A stretch of 8,234 nucleotides of DNA, taken from contig CALGFL010000440.1 in the NCBI GenBank assembly GCA_937881145.1, positions 1 through 8,234 on the forward strand. Reading direction: 5' to 3'. The notes beneath the pieces are model-generated. The model made no database searches, was not told the DNA's origin, and saw only the letters and a program-made list of their open reading frames with translations. The translations under genes and the position numbers were made by a program. Of this stretch, positions 1 to 6,199 are shown piece after piece (position 1 is the stretch's first letter; every line of letters begins with the position of its first letter). The DNA comes from an uncultured Bordetella sp. (GTDB lineage: Bacteria; Pseudomonadota; Gammaproteobacteria; Burkholderiales; Burkholderiaceae_B).

Positions 1-1
1 A

Positions 2-736
2 GGCTGGACCTTCAAGCAAATGCGCGCCGCCTTGAGCAACGCGCCCGATCTCAAGCACACCCTGGCCGGCCTGCGCGACGAACAGGTCATGGCCAAGCTG
101 GGCGTCGGCGCGAAGGATCCCGAAGGCCTGTTCTTTCCCAATACCTACGTCTACGACGCGGGCAGCACCGACCTGGATCTGCTGCGCCGCGCCTACGCGA
201 CCGGCCAGGACGTCCTGGACGAAGCCTGGAAGCAGCGCGCGCCCGATCTGCCCATCGCCACGCCCTACGAGGCGCTCATCCTGGCTTCGTTGATCGAGAA
301 AGAAGTCGCCAAGCCCAGCGAGCGCGCCCGCGTGGCCGGCGTGTTCGTCAACCGCTTGCGCAAGGACATGCCGCTGCAGACCGATCCGTCGGTCATCTAC
401 GGCCTGGGCAGCAATTACGACGGGCATCTGCACAAGCGCGACCTGCTCCAGGACACGCCTTGGAACACCTATACGCGCCCGGGCCTGCCGCCCACGCCCA
501 TCGCGATGGCAGGCCGCGCTTCGATCGAGGCGGCCCTGCATCCGGAGTCCAACGATTATCTGTACTTCGTCGCGCGCGGCGACGGCAGCAGCGAGTTCTC
601 CGCCACGCTCGACCAGCAAAACCGCAACGTCGCGCACTACATCTTGGGCCAGGGCAAGAGCCCGGGGCCACGTAAAGAGACTGGGCCGGTCAAGGACCGG
701 GAGCAGCCCAGGAATTCGGAGCAGTCCAAGAAATGA
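2..736 (+). CDS. mltG: Endolytic murein transglycosylase MltG, 3' part (5' end outside window)
   Basis: MltG (YceG-like family) cuts nascent glycan strands in the periplasm next to the inner membrane and sets the length of peptidoglycan chains. The frame is open from base 2 (G-W-T-F-K-Q before the first Met at 20), so the gene enters from the left and its N-terminal membrane anchor and LysM-like part are missing. About 244 of the usual 330-370 residues remain. Recognisable family blocks are GLFFPNTY, the catalytic segment ASLIEKE (likely catalytic Glu at bases 296-298), the QTDPSVIYG block, the [15 protein letters not shown] loop, and [10 protein letters not shown] near the end. The last ~29 residues are a polar, Lys/Glu/Pro-rich tail unlike the folded domain. 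The stop overlaps the tmk start (ATGA), which indicates translational coupling. Identification is by motif recognition and by the classical mltG-tmk-holB order. Confidence 0.95.
   Translation, partial: GWTFKQMRAALSNAPDLKHTLAGLRDEQVMAKLGVGAKDPEGLFFPNTYVYDAGSTDLDLLRRAYATGQDVLDEAWKQRAPDLPIATPYEALILASLIEKEVAKPSERARVAGVFVNRLRKDMPLQTDPSVIYGLGSNYDGHLHKRDLLQDTPWNTYTRPGLPPTPIAMAGRASIEAALHPESNDYLYFVARGDGSSEFSATLDQQNRNVAHYILGQGKSPGPRKETGPVKDREQPRNSEQSKK
681..711 (+). other. Potential RNA stem-loop at the mltG/tmk junction
   Basis: An inner perfect hairpin CCGGTC-AAG-GACCGG (686-700) is enclosed by a second helix CTGGG (681-685) with CCCAG (707-711); GAGCAG forms a one-sided internal loop. It lies in the codons for the variable tail of MltG and ends 21 bases before the tmk ATG, just ahead of the GGAG (718-721) that may serve tmk. 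There is no T-run, so it is not an intrinsic terminator. It could tune mRNA stability or tmk translation, or be a chance product of GC-rich coding sequence. Confidence 0.35.
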
Positions 737-1356
737 GCAAGCGCGGACGTTTCATCACTCTCGAAGGCGTGGACGGCGCGGGCAAGAGCACACATGCCGG
801 CTGGCTGGTCGAGGCCATCCGCGCGGCCGGCCACGCCGTGCTGGCCACGCGCGAGCCCGGCGGCACGCCCATCGGCGAAAAGCTGCGCGAGCTGGTACTG
901 CACGAGCCCATGCGGCTTGAAACCGAAACGCTCATCATGTTCGCGGCGCGCTGCGAGCATCTGCGCACGGTGATCGAACCGGCCCTGGCGGGCGGCCAAT
1001 GGGTGGTGTGCGATCGCTTCACCGATGCGAGCTATGCCTATCAGGGCGGCGGCCGCGAATTGGGCGCCGCCCCCGTGGCCGCGCTCGAAGCCTGGATAGG
1101 CGCGCCACAGCCCGATCGCACATGGCTGTTCGACGTGCCGCTCGAAGTCGCGCGCGCGCGACTGGCCGCCAGCCGCGATCCGGACCGTTTCGAACGCGAG
1201 CAAGGTGCTTTCTTCGAACGCGTGCGCGCGGCCTATCATGCGCGCGTGCAGGCGCATCCTCGGCGCGTGCGCGTCATCGACGGCAGCCAGTCTCTGGATG
1301 CCGTCCGCGCCCTGCTCGAAGCGGATCTGGACGAACTGCTGGCAAGCGCGGCTTGA
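733..1356 (+). CDS. tmk: Thymidylate kinase
   Basis: Thymidylate kinase phosphorylates dTMP to dTDP with ATP, an essential cytosolic step shared by the de novo and salvage routes to dTTP. At 207 residues it has the usual family length. Visible motifs are the P-loop GVDGAGKST at residues 12-20, the TREPGG substrate-binding segment at 39-44, the [12 protein letters not shown] block at 94-105 with the Asp-Arg-Phe signature, and a basic lid around residues 143-157 ([15 protein letters not shown]). The ATG at 733 overlaps the mltG stop as ATGA. A GGAG at 718-721 lies 11 bases upstream, somewhat far for a Shine-Dalgarno site, so coupling to mltG translation is probable. The next gene, holB, begins one base after the stop. 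This is the conserved tmk-holB pairing of nucleotide supply and replication. Confidence 0.97.
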   Translation: MSKRGRFITLEGVDGAGKSTHAGWLVEAIRAAGHAVLATREPGGTPIGEKLRELVLHEPMRLETETLIMFAARCEHLRTVIEPALAGGQWVVCDRFTDASYAYQGGGRELGAAPVAALEAWIGAPQPDRTWLFDVPLEVARARLAASRDPDRFEREQGAFFERVRAAYHARVQAHPRRVRVIDGSQSLDAVRALLEADLDELLASAA

Positions 1357-1357
1357 G

Positions 1358-2404
1358 ATGAACCACTTCCTTCCCTGGCACCTGGACACGGCCCACGCCT
1401 GGCTGAATCAGCGCGAGCGTTTCGCGCATGCCTGGCTGCTGCACGGCGAAGCCGGCATCGGCAAGCTCGATTTCGCCATCGCCGCGGCCGCCAGCCTGCT
1501 GTGCGAGACGCCGCAGAACCGCCTGGCGTGCGGCCATTGCATCGCCTGTGGCTGGTTCGCCTCGGGCAATCATCCGGACCTGCGCCGCATTCGTCCCGAA
1601 GCCGTTGCCGTGGCCGAAGGCGCGCAAAACAGCGAGTCCGACGAAGCGCAAGCGCCCACGGGTTCGGCCGGCAAGCGCGCGCCGTCCAAAGACATACGCG
1701 TAGACCAGATCCGCAGTCTCGAGTCCTGGTTCAACACGGCCACGCATCGCGGCGGCTGGCGTGTGGCCTTGCTCTATCCCGCTCAGGCGCTCAATACCAT
1801 CGCTGCCAACGCCTTGCTCAAGGTGCTGGAAGAACCGCCGGCGCACACGGTCTTCCTGCTGGTGTCCGACGCGCCCGATCGGCTCTTGCCCACGCTGGTG
1901 TCGCGCTGCCGGCGCCTGCCGCTGGCGGCGCCGCGCGCCGACATTGCCTTGCAATGGCTGCAAGGGCAGGGCGTGAAGCAGCCGGAGCAATGGCTGGCCG
2001 CGGCCGGCGGCACGCCGCTGTCGGCCCTGCGCCTGTCGCAAAAACAGGACGAACCCTGCCCCGGCTGGCTTGGCCAGTTGCTTGCGCCGCTCGCCCAGGG
2101 GCAAAGGCCCGACGTGGGCAACCTCACCGAAATCCTGGAAAAGGTGGCCGCCGCCGAATGGCTGGACGCCTTGCAGCGCGTTTTCACCGATCTGGTGCTG
2201 GCGGCCCACGGGCTGCCGGTGCGGTATTTTCCGGCGCTGGCCGATGCCGTCGCCTGCACGGCGGCGCGCGTGCAATCGGTCCGCCTGGCCGACACGGCGA
2301 ATTGGCTTTCGAGCCAGCGTGCGCTGGCAGGCCATACCCTCAACCCCAAGCTCTTCATCCACGCCACGCTGCAGCGCGTCGCGCTGGCCTTAGGGCCTGT
2401 TTAA
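1358..2404 (+). CDS. holB: DNA polymerase III subunit delta' (clamp loader)
   Basis: Delta' is a non-catalytic AAA+ subunit of the clamp-loader complex (with tau/gamma and delta) that loads the beta sliding clamp. At 348 residues it is near the family norm. The start MNHFLPWHLDTA is chosen because it follows the tmk stop by one base and begins the conserved N-terminus; the frame runs further upstream inside tmk but without family sequence. Residues 30-37 (GEAGIGKL) form a P-loop lacking the Ser/Thr after Lys, consistent with a subunit not needing ATP. Four cysteines at 49, 58, 61 and 64 match the zinc module of E. coli delta' (50, 59, 62, 65). N151-ALLKVLEEPP is conserved, and Ser-Arg-Cys at 182-184 is the SRC motif that supplies the arginine finger to gamma/tau. 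Residues ~81-112 form a polar, low-complexity insertion after the zinc module. Confidence 0.96.
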   Translation: MNHFLPWHLDTAHAWLNQRERFAHAWLLHGEAGIGKLDFAIAAAASLLCETPQNRLACGHCIACGWFASGNHPDLRRIRPEAVAVAEGAQNSESDEAQAPTGSAGKRAPSKDIRVDQIRSLESWFNTATHRGGWRVALLYPAQALNTIAANALLKVLEEPPAHTVFLLVSDAPDRLLPTLVSRCRRLPLAAPRADIALQWLQGQGVKQPEQWLAAAGGTPLSALRLSQKQDEPCPGWLGQLLAPLAQGQRPDVGNLTEILEKVAAAEWLDALQRVFTDLVLAAHGLPVRYFPALADAVACTAARVQSVRLADTANWLSSQRALAGHTLNPKLFIHATLQRVALALGPV

Positions 2405-2427
2405 TGCCCTGACCTGAAATTTTTCAC

Positions 2428-3198
2428 ATGTACGTCGACTCGCATTGCCACCTCAATTTTCCCGACCTGAAAAACGATCTGCCGGGCGTGCTCGAACGCA
2501 TGCGCCAGAACCAGGTCACCCACGCGCTTCTGGCCAGCGTCACCATGCCGTCCTGGCCCGGCCTGATGGAAATCGTCGAAGCCACGCCCAATCTCTGGGG
2601 CTCGGTGGGTGTGCATCCCGACGAAGAGGATACGCCCGAGCCCGATGTGGCCGAGCTGGTAAAGCTGGCGCAGCACCCCAAGGTAGTGGCCATCGGCGAA
2701 ACCGGGCTGGACTACTACCGTCTGAGCGAACCGCTGGACTGGCAGCGCGAGCGCTTTCGCTGCCACATCCGCGCCGCCCGCGAAGCCGGCCTGCCGCTCA
2801 TCATCCACACCCGCAACTCGGCCGCGGACACCGTGCGCATCCTGGCCGAAGAGGGCGCCCAGGAAATCGGCGGAGTAATGCACTGCTTCACCGAAACCTG
2901 GGACATCGCCCGGCAGGCCATCGATCTGAACTTCTACATCTCCATGTCGGGCATCGTCACATTCAAAAATGCCCAGGTGGTGCACGAGGTGGCGACCAAT
3001 ACACCGCTCGAACGCCTGTTGATCGAGACCGACTCGCCTTATCTGGCGCCCGTGCCGCATCGAGGCAAGCTCAACGATCCGGCCAAGGTGGTGCACGTGG
3101 CCGAAAAGATCGCCGATCTCAAAGGCCTGCCGGTAGCCCGGATCGCACAGCAGACTTCTGATAATTTCTTCAAATTATTCAATAAGATAAAGAAATAA
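2428..3198 (+). CDS. TatD-family metal-dependent hydrolase (YcfH type)
   Basis: This is a TIM-barrel metal-dependent hydrolase of the TatD family. Members are DNases or deoxyribonucleases by experiment, and some act in D-aminoacyl or nucleic-acid quality control; the substrate of this one cannot be read from sequence. At 256 residues it is a normal size. The metal ligands are all visible: His6 and His8 in DSHCH, Glu91 in GETGLDYY, His127 in IIHTR, His152 in MHCFTE, and Asp202 in ETDSPYLAP. Its place after tmk-holB matches E. coli ycfH, so it is probably that orthologue. The start at 2428 has no obvious Shine-Dalgarno site (preceded by TGAAATTTTTCAC), but it is where family homology begins. 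The last 16 codons are strikingly AT-rich, unlike the rest of the gene, though they still encode the conserved-looking DNFFKLF end. Confidence 0.95.
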   Translation: MYVDSHCHLNFPDLKNDLPGVLERMRQNQVTHALLASVTMPSWPGLMEIVEATPNLWGSVGVHPDEEDTPEPDVAELVKLAQHPKVVAIGETGLDYYRLSEPLDWQRERFRCHIRAAREAGLPLIIHTRNSAADTVRILAEEGAQEIGGVMHCFTETWDIARQAIDLNFYISMSGIVTFKNAQVVHEVATNTPLERLLIETDSPYLAPVPHRGKLNDPAKVVHVAEKIADLKGLPVARIAQQTSDNFFKLFNKIKK

Positions 3199-3215
3199 TT
3201 TAATTTAAATTATTT
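3193..3215. repeat. Perfect inverted repeat, 11-base arms, 1-base centre
   Basis: The left arm AAATAATTTAA (3193-3203) and right arm TTAAATTATTT (3205-3215) are exact reverse complements around T3204. The left arm overlaps the tatD stop codon (3196-3198). The symmetry stops at both ends (G3192 against A3216). Because it is made only of A and T and has a one-base centre, it is more like a protein-binding dyad than a stable RNA hairpin. Arms of A/T only arise by chance more easily than mixed sequence. Confidence 0.6.
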
Positions 3216-3216
3216 A

Positions 3217-3229
3217 AAGTAATTTACTT
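3217..3229. repeat. Second small inverted repeat, 6-base arms
   Basis: AAGTAA (3217-3222) and TTACTT (3224-3229) are exact reverse complements around T3223. It begins two bases after the 23-base palindrome, so two dyads with the same one-base-centre design lie side by side in the tatD-ankyrin gap. It could form part of an operator; no regulator is identifiable. Confidence 0.4.
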
Positions 3230-3253
3230 AAAGCTATCTCTCTAAAGCAGATC

Positions 3254-4069
3254 GTGACGACCTCTATGCTCCGACGCCGACTGGGCTTGCTACTGGCCGC
3301 ACTATGCCTGGCCGCGCCGCTCCACACCGCCATGGCGGCGCAGGCCCGGAATGCGCCGCCCGACTGGTGGATCGACATCGCCAACGACCGGGCCGACGCG
3401 ATCCGCGCCGATCTGACCCAAGGCGCCGATCCCAATCTGGAGTCGCCCAAAGGGCAACCCGGAATCATGGCTGCCGTGACCAGCGGCTCGTGGAAAACCT
3501 TCGATGTGCTGCTTGCCGACCCGCGCACCAACGTCAACCTCGAGAACGCCCTGGGCGAAACGCCGCTCATGTACGTCGCCATCGCCGGCGACATCGCGCG
3601 CGCCGAGGCCTTGATGGCGCGCGGCGCCAAGGTCGACAAGCTGGGCTGGACGCCGCTGCATTACGCCGCTTCCAAAGGCCAGATCGCCATGATCAAGCTG
3701 CTGCTGGCACACGAGGCCATGCCCAATGCGCCGTCGCCTGACGGCGTCACGCCGCTGATGATGGCGGCCTATTCAGGCAACCGCCAGGCCGTGCAATTGC
3801 TGCTCAACGCGGGCGCCAATCCAGTGGTGCAGGATCTCAAGCACCACGATGCGGCCGATTGGGCGGATCAGGGCAAGCATGGCTCGCTCGCCAAGGAGCT
3901 GCGCGCCCTGGTGGCCAAGAGCGAGGCGGCGCATCGACAACCCCCTGCGCCGCCTGCTCCGGCCCCCCAGGTACAGGCGCCCACGCCTGCACCTGCTGCT
4001 CAAGCCGCTCCTGACGAAGACGCGAGCCACCGCGTGCAAGGCACGTCGAACGTGCGATTCGGAGATTGA
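3254..4069 (+). CDS. Exported ankyrin-repeat protein
   Basis: Ankyrin repeats mediate protein-protein contacts; the partner is unknown. From the GTG at 3254 the product has 271 residues. An ATG at 3266 (residue 5) is an equally plausible start, and neither has a good ribosome binding site. Residues 6-28 form a signal peptide (Arg-rich start, LGLLLAALCLAA core, likely cut after AMA near residue 28), so the protein is probably periplasmic. Ankyrin units follow: a degenerate one at ~37-66, one at ~67-99, clear units at 101-129 (GETPLMYVAIAGD), 131-159 (GWTPLHYAASKGQ) and 164-192 (GVTPLMMAAYSGN), then a degenerate one at ~194-220. Residues ~228-253 are Pro/Ala-rich, a flexible tail. It may be read from the tatD operon across a 55-base gap or from its own promoter in the AT-rich island. 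No catalytic motif is seen. Confidence 0.85.
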   Translation: MTTSMLRRRLGLLLAALCLAAPLHTAMAAQARNAPPDWWIDIANDRADAIRADLTQGADPNLESPKGQPGIMAAVTSGSWKTFDVLLADPRTNVNLENALGETPLMYVAIAGDIARAEALMARGAKVDKLGWTPLHYAASKGQIAMIKLLLAHEAMPNAPSPDGVTPLMMAAYSGNRQAVQLLLNAGANPVVQDLKHHDAADWADQGKHGSLAKELRALVAKSEAAHRQPPAPPAPAPQVQAPTPAPAAQAAPDEDASHRVQGTSNVRFGD

Positions 4070-4121
4070 TCCTCGATGGCTCGCGGCCGCTCATGCCTGC
4101 GCGTGGGCCGGCCCGCTCGCC

Positions 4122-5972
4122 TCAGGCCTTGCGCGCCAGGCGCCAACCGCCCACGCGCAACGTTTCTTTCCCATCCCGGGTTTCGATGACCAGCTCGTCC
4201 AGGTCCCGGCCGTTGTTCACGGGCACGCGCACCGTCATGCCGGCGCGCGTATCCGACAAGGGCTTCAGCAACTGGCCGTCGCGCCACATCAAATAGCCGG
4301 GCAGCTCGGCAAGCGTGCCGATCACGTAGCGCTGCGCCGGGTCCAGCACCCAGATCACCGATTCGGGCGACTCGTTCTCGAGCGTCCACTGCACGCCTAC
4401 GCGCGCCTGCCAGGCCGCCGGAATCGGCGTGTCCAGCGGCTGCAGCTGCTGCCCGATGGGCATAGACGCCAGGCTCGCGCCCGAGGCCCAGGCCATGCGC
4501 TGGATCAGGTAGCGATGGCCGGGCGTCATATCGAAGCGGAAACTGCCTTCGTCCGCCTTGTCGCCCCACCACCAGCCGTCGCTGCGCAGCCGCATTCCTT
4601 GAGCCACGAGTTGCCATTTGCCTGCCTGCCAACGATGGATCGCAAGCGACAGGTCGGGGCCGAAAGCGACTTTGTAGGCGCCTTCGTAGTTGCCATAAAT
4701 GCCGGCCGCTTCGCGCATCAGCGACGCGTCGACGGCAACCTCGGGCGGAATCTGCGTGCCCGCCGGTTTGGGCAGGGCTGGAATCGCACGCGCCGCATGC
4801 AGCGCGCGCAGCAGCAGGCCTTCGGCGATGGCGGCCGGCCTGTAGCCGTGGCCGCTGGCCGTGATCAAGAAAGCCATGCGTGCCTTGGGCACGACGTAGA
4901 AATCGGTACTGTAGAACGCCGTGCCGCCGTTCTTTTGCCAGCACTGCACGCCTGCCGCGGCCAGGCCGGGCTGGGCGGTGAAATCCCAGCCCAGGCCCCA
5001 GTTCCACTCGGGGCAGGGATTGATCTTCAGGTTGCCGGTCTGGCTGCGCCCCATTTCCGCCACGCCCGCCTCGGACACGATGCGGCGCCCCTCGAACACG
5101 CCGCCGGCGATGAACATGCGTGCCAGGCGCATCATGTCCTCGGGGGTGGTCGCCAGCCCGCCCGTGGCATAGGCCGAGACGAATTCCTGCCCCAGCGCCT
5201 TGCCGTCCCACAGCGGGTGGGCATAGCTCTCGGCCGGGAAGGGGGCCAGATTGAAGCCGGAGCTGCGCATGCCCAGGGGCTCCAGAATGGCCTCCTGCAC
5301 GAAAGCGGCATAAGGCTTGCCGGTGACCGACAGGACCACCTGCTCGATCAGTGTGAAGCCGTCGTTGCAGTACACGGCCAATTCGCCGGGCACGTGCTTC
5401 AGATGCGTGTCGGCTAGCTCGGCTTCGGTGTCGGCCGCGTAGCCGGCCAGGGGCGCGAAGGCGAAAAGATTGCGGCCATTGGTGCCCGGCAGACCCGAGC
5501 TGTGGCTGAGCAGGTGTCGCAGGGTGATCTGCCGGTATTCGGGCGAGAGCATGGTAAAGCCCGGCAGGTATCGGAACGCCGGCGCGTCCAGTCGCAACTG
5601 CCCGCGGTCCTGCAGGATGACTGTCGCCAACGCGGCGAGCACCTTGCTGACCGAGCCGATGTTGAAACGCGTGTCCGCCCCGGCTTTCAAGCGGCCGGGA
5701 ACGGCCCAGCCGAAGGCTTCGCGCCAGACGGTCTCGCCGTCTTGGAGCAAGGCCACGGACATCGCGGCCGGCGCACCCGGCCGTGCCATGGCCTGGCGTA
5801 TTGCCTCGCGGCCCCATTGCACGGTCGGATCCACGCTGTCGCGGCTCGTGGCCCGACCCGTGCGGGGCAAGGTCAAAGCCAAAGCCGTCAGCCCTGCCTG
5901 GTGCAATATCCCGCGGCGGGAAATGCCGGGCAGAGTAGGGAGGTCAAGCAGCGGGGCAGCGGTTTTCGGCAT
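4122..5972 (-). CDS. Tat-exported serine hydrolase, beta-lactamase/PBP fold (PF00144-like)
   Basis: The 616-residue protein belongs to the class C beta-lactamase/DD-peptidase/esterase superfamily; substrate unknown. The start at 5972 is set by AGGA six bases upstream; an in-frame TTG extension to 6077 lacks family sequence. Residues 18-36 look like a twin-arginine signal (SRRGIL, then a hydrophobic run), suggesting folded export to the periplasm. Catalytic signatures are S107-V-S-K110 (SxxK nucleophile motif, in NIGSVSK) and Y201-C-N203 (YxN). The third motif appears as K347-N-G349 in QKNGGTAFYS, where family members have KTG or HxG. The hydrolase domain spans ~50-395. Residues ~410-616 form a second region rich in Trp, Gly and beta-type sequence, like the C-terminal beta domains of many such esterases/peptidases. 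The gene converges on the ankyrin gene with a 52-base gap and diverges from gdhA, so it is probably monocistronic. Confidence 0.9.
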   Translation of the reverse strand: MPKTAAPLLDLPTLPGISRRGILHQAGLTALALTLPRTGRATSRDSVDPTVQWGREAIRQAMARPGAPAAMSVALLQDGETVWREAFGWAVPGRLKAGADTRFNIGSVSKVLAALATVILQDRGQLRLDAPAFRYLPGFTMLSPEYRQITLRHLLSHSSGLPGTNGRNLFAFAPLAGYAADTEAELADTHLKHVPGELAVYCNDGFTLIEQVVLSVTGKPYAAFVQEAILEPLGMRSSGFNLAPFPAESYAHPLWDGKALGQEFVSAYATGGLATTPEDMMRLARMFIAGGVFEGRRIVSEAGVAEMGRSQTGNLKINPCPEWNWGLGWDFTAQPGLAAAGVQCWQKNGGTAFYSTDFYVVPKARMAFLITASGHGYRPAAIAEGLLLRALHAARAIPALPKPAGTQIPPEVAVDASLMREAAGIYGNYEGAYKVAFGPDLSLAIHRWQAGKWQLVAQGMRLRSDGWWWGDKADEGSFRFDMTPGHRYLIQRMAWASGASLASMPIGQQLQPLDTPIPAAWQARVGVQWTLENESPESVIWVLDPAQRYVIGTLAELPGYLMWRDGQLLKPLSDTRAGMTVRVPVNNGRDLDELVIETRDGKETLRVGGWRLARKA

Positions 5973-5978
5973 GAGTTT

Positions 5979-5982
5979 TCCT
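5979..5982 (-). promoter_or_regulatory. Ribosome binding site of the serine hydrolase gene
   Basis: On the minus strand the sequence reads CCCAGGAAAACTC before ATG. The AGGA core is six bases from the start. It decides the start at 5972 over the longer TTG-initiated frame. Confidence 0.75.
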
Positions 5983-6052
5983 GGGATGAATCCGTATGTT
6001 CCGCATGCGCGGCTTCTGGGACCATGGCGCGTAATTCGGATGCTCTTGGGTG

Positions 6053-6072
6053 ACCGGAGGTTCCTTTCCGGT
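6053..6072. repeat. Inverted repeat ACCGGA-N8-TCCGGT with GGTTCC direct repeats
   Basis: The arms 6053-6058 and 6067-6072 are exact reverse complements. Overlapping them, GGTTCC occurs at 6059-6064 and again at 6070-6075, an 11-base period, about one helical turn. It lies 81 bases upstream of the hydrolase start and about 40 bases upstream of the proposed gdhA promoter. It could be an operator for either divergent gene. The arms are short, so chance is possible. Confidence 0.35.
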
Positions 6073-6080
6073 TCCAATCA

Positions 6081-6180
6081 TTTATTCCTTAATAATGCGT
6101 CACTATTTTATTTATATTTCAATTTAATAGGGACATAATTTATTTTTCAACGATATCCAGCCTAAAATTAAGTACTTTTT
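6081..6180. promoter_or_regulatory. AT-rich divergent promoter region between hydrolase and gdhA
   Basis: Only 22 of these 100 bases are G or C. The stretch lies in the 227-base gap between two divergently transcribed genes, the expected place for both promoters. On the minus strand, TTGAAA hexamers at 6150-6145 and 6122-6117 could be -35 elements for the hydrolase gene, but their -10 partners are poor. No RNA gene or small coding gene is evident here. Confidence 0.55.
6111..6139 (+). promoter_or_regulatory. Candidate sigma-70 promoter for gdhA
   Basis: TTTATA (6111-6116, 4 of 6 to TTGACA) and CATAAT (6134-6139, 5 of 6 to TATAAT) are separated by 17 bases. Initiation near 6146 would give a leader of about 54 bases. 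A later TAAAAT (6163-6168) is an alternative -10 with a poorer -35. In AT-rich DNA such matches are easily found by chance. Confidence 0.4.
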
Positions 6181-6186
6181 GTCAAC

Positions 6187-6190
6187 GGAG
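6187..6190 (+). promoter_or_regulatory. Ribosome binding site of gdhA
   Basis: GGAG lies nine bases before the ATG at 6200 and decides that start over the in-frame TTG at 6179, which would place the ribosome binding site inside the coding region. Confidence 0.75.
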
Positions 6191-6199
6191 ACAACGTTC

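Larger units (their letters stand above)
3161..3240. promoter_or_regulatory. Extremely AT-rich island over the tatD 3' end and the following gap
   Basis: Only 11 of these 80 bases are G or C, against roughly two thirds G+C around it. The segment covers the last tatD codons and most of the 55-base gap before the ankyrin gene. It has no GC stem plus T-run, so it is not a standard intrinsic terminator. The low melting temperature and A/T tracts would suit a promoter or UP-like region for the downstream gene, or a site for a nucleoid protein. No clear -35/-10 pair is visible, so a promoter role is inferred. Confidence 0.45.

Noticed and set aside
1149..1160. Alternating CG run in tmk, considered as Z-DNA or a simple repeat
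   Set aside because: It simply encodes Val-Ala-Arg-Ala-Arg in preferred GC-rich codons within a conserved gene.
1205..1357. Upstream extension of holB inside tmk
   Set aside because: The extra 51 residues are out-of-frame tmk sequence; the conserved delta' N-terminus begins at 1358.
2410..2473. GACCTGAAA occurring before and inside the tatD start region as a possible repeat
   Set aside because: Only two copies of nine bases, one of them coding; too short to support a repeat element.
4105..4114. Palindrome GGGCCGGCCC in the gap between the ankyrin and hydrolase genes, considered as a bidirectional terminator
   Set aside because: It has no loop and no T-run on either strand; such GC palindromes are common at this base composition.
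3849..5417. 522-codon open frame on the plus strand, antisense to the hydrolase and across the ankyrin end
   Set aside because: Composition is typical of an antisense shadow in GC-rich DNA; there is no domain signature or ribosome binding site.
4000..5817. 605-codon open frame overlapping the serine hydrolase on the same strand
   Set aside because: It has no family motifs, an Arg/Gly/Ala-rich composition typical of GC-rich shadow frames, and lies within a gene with clear catalytic motifs.
5973..6077. N-terminal extension of the serine hydrolase from a TTG at 6077
   Set aside because: It would bury the Tat-type signal and bypass the AGGA site that fits the ATG at 5972.
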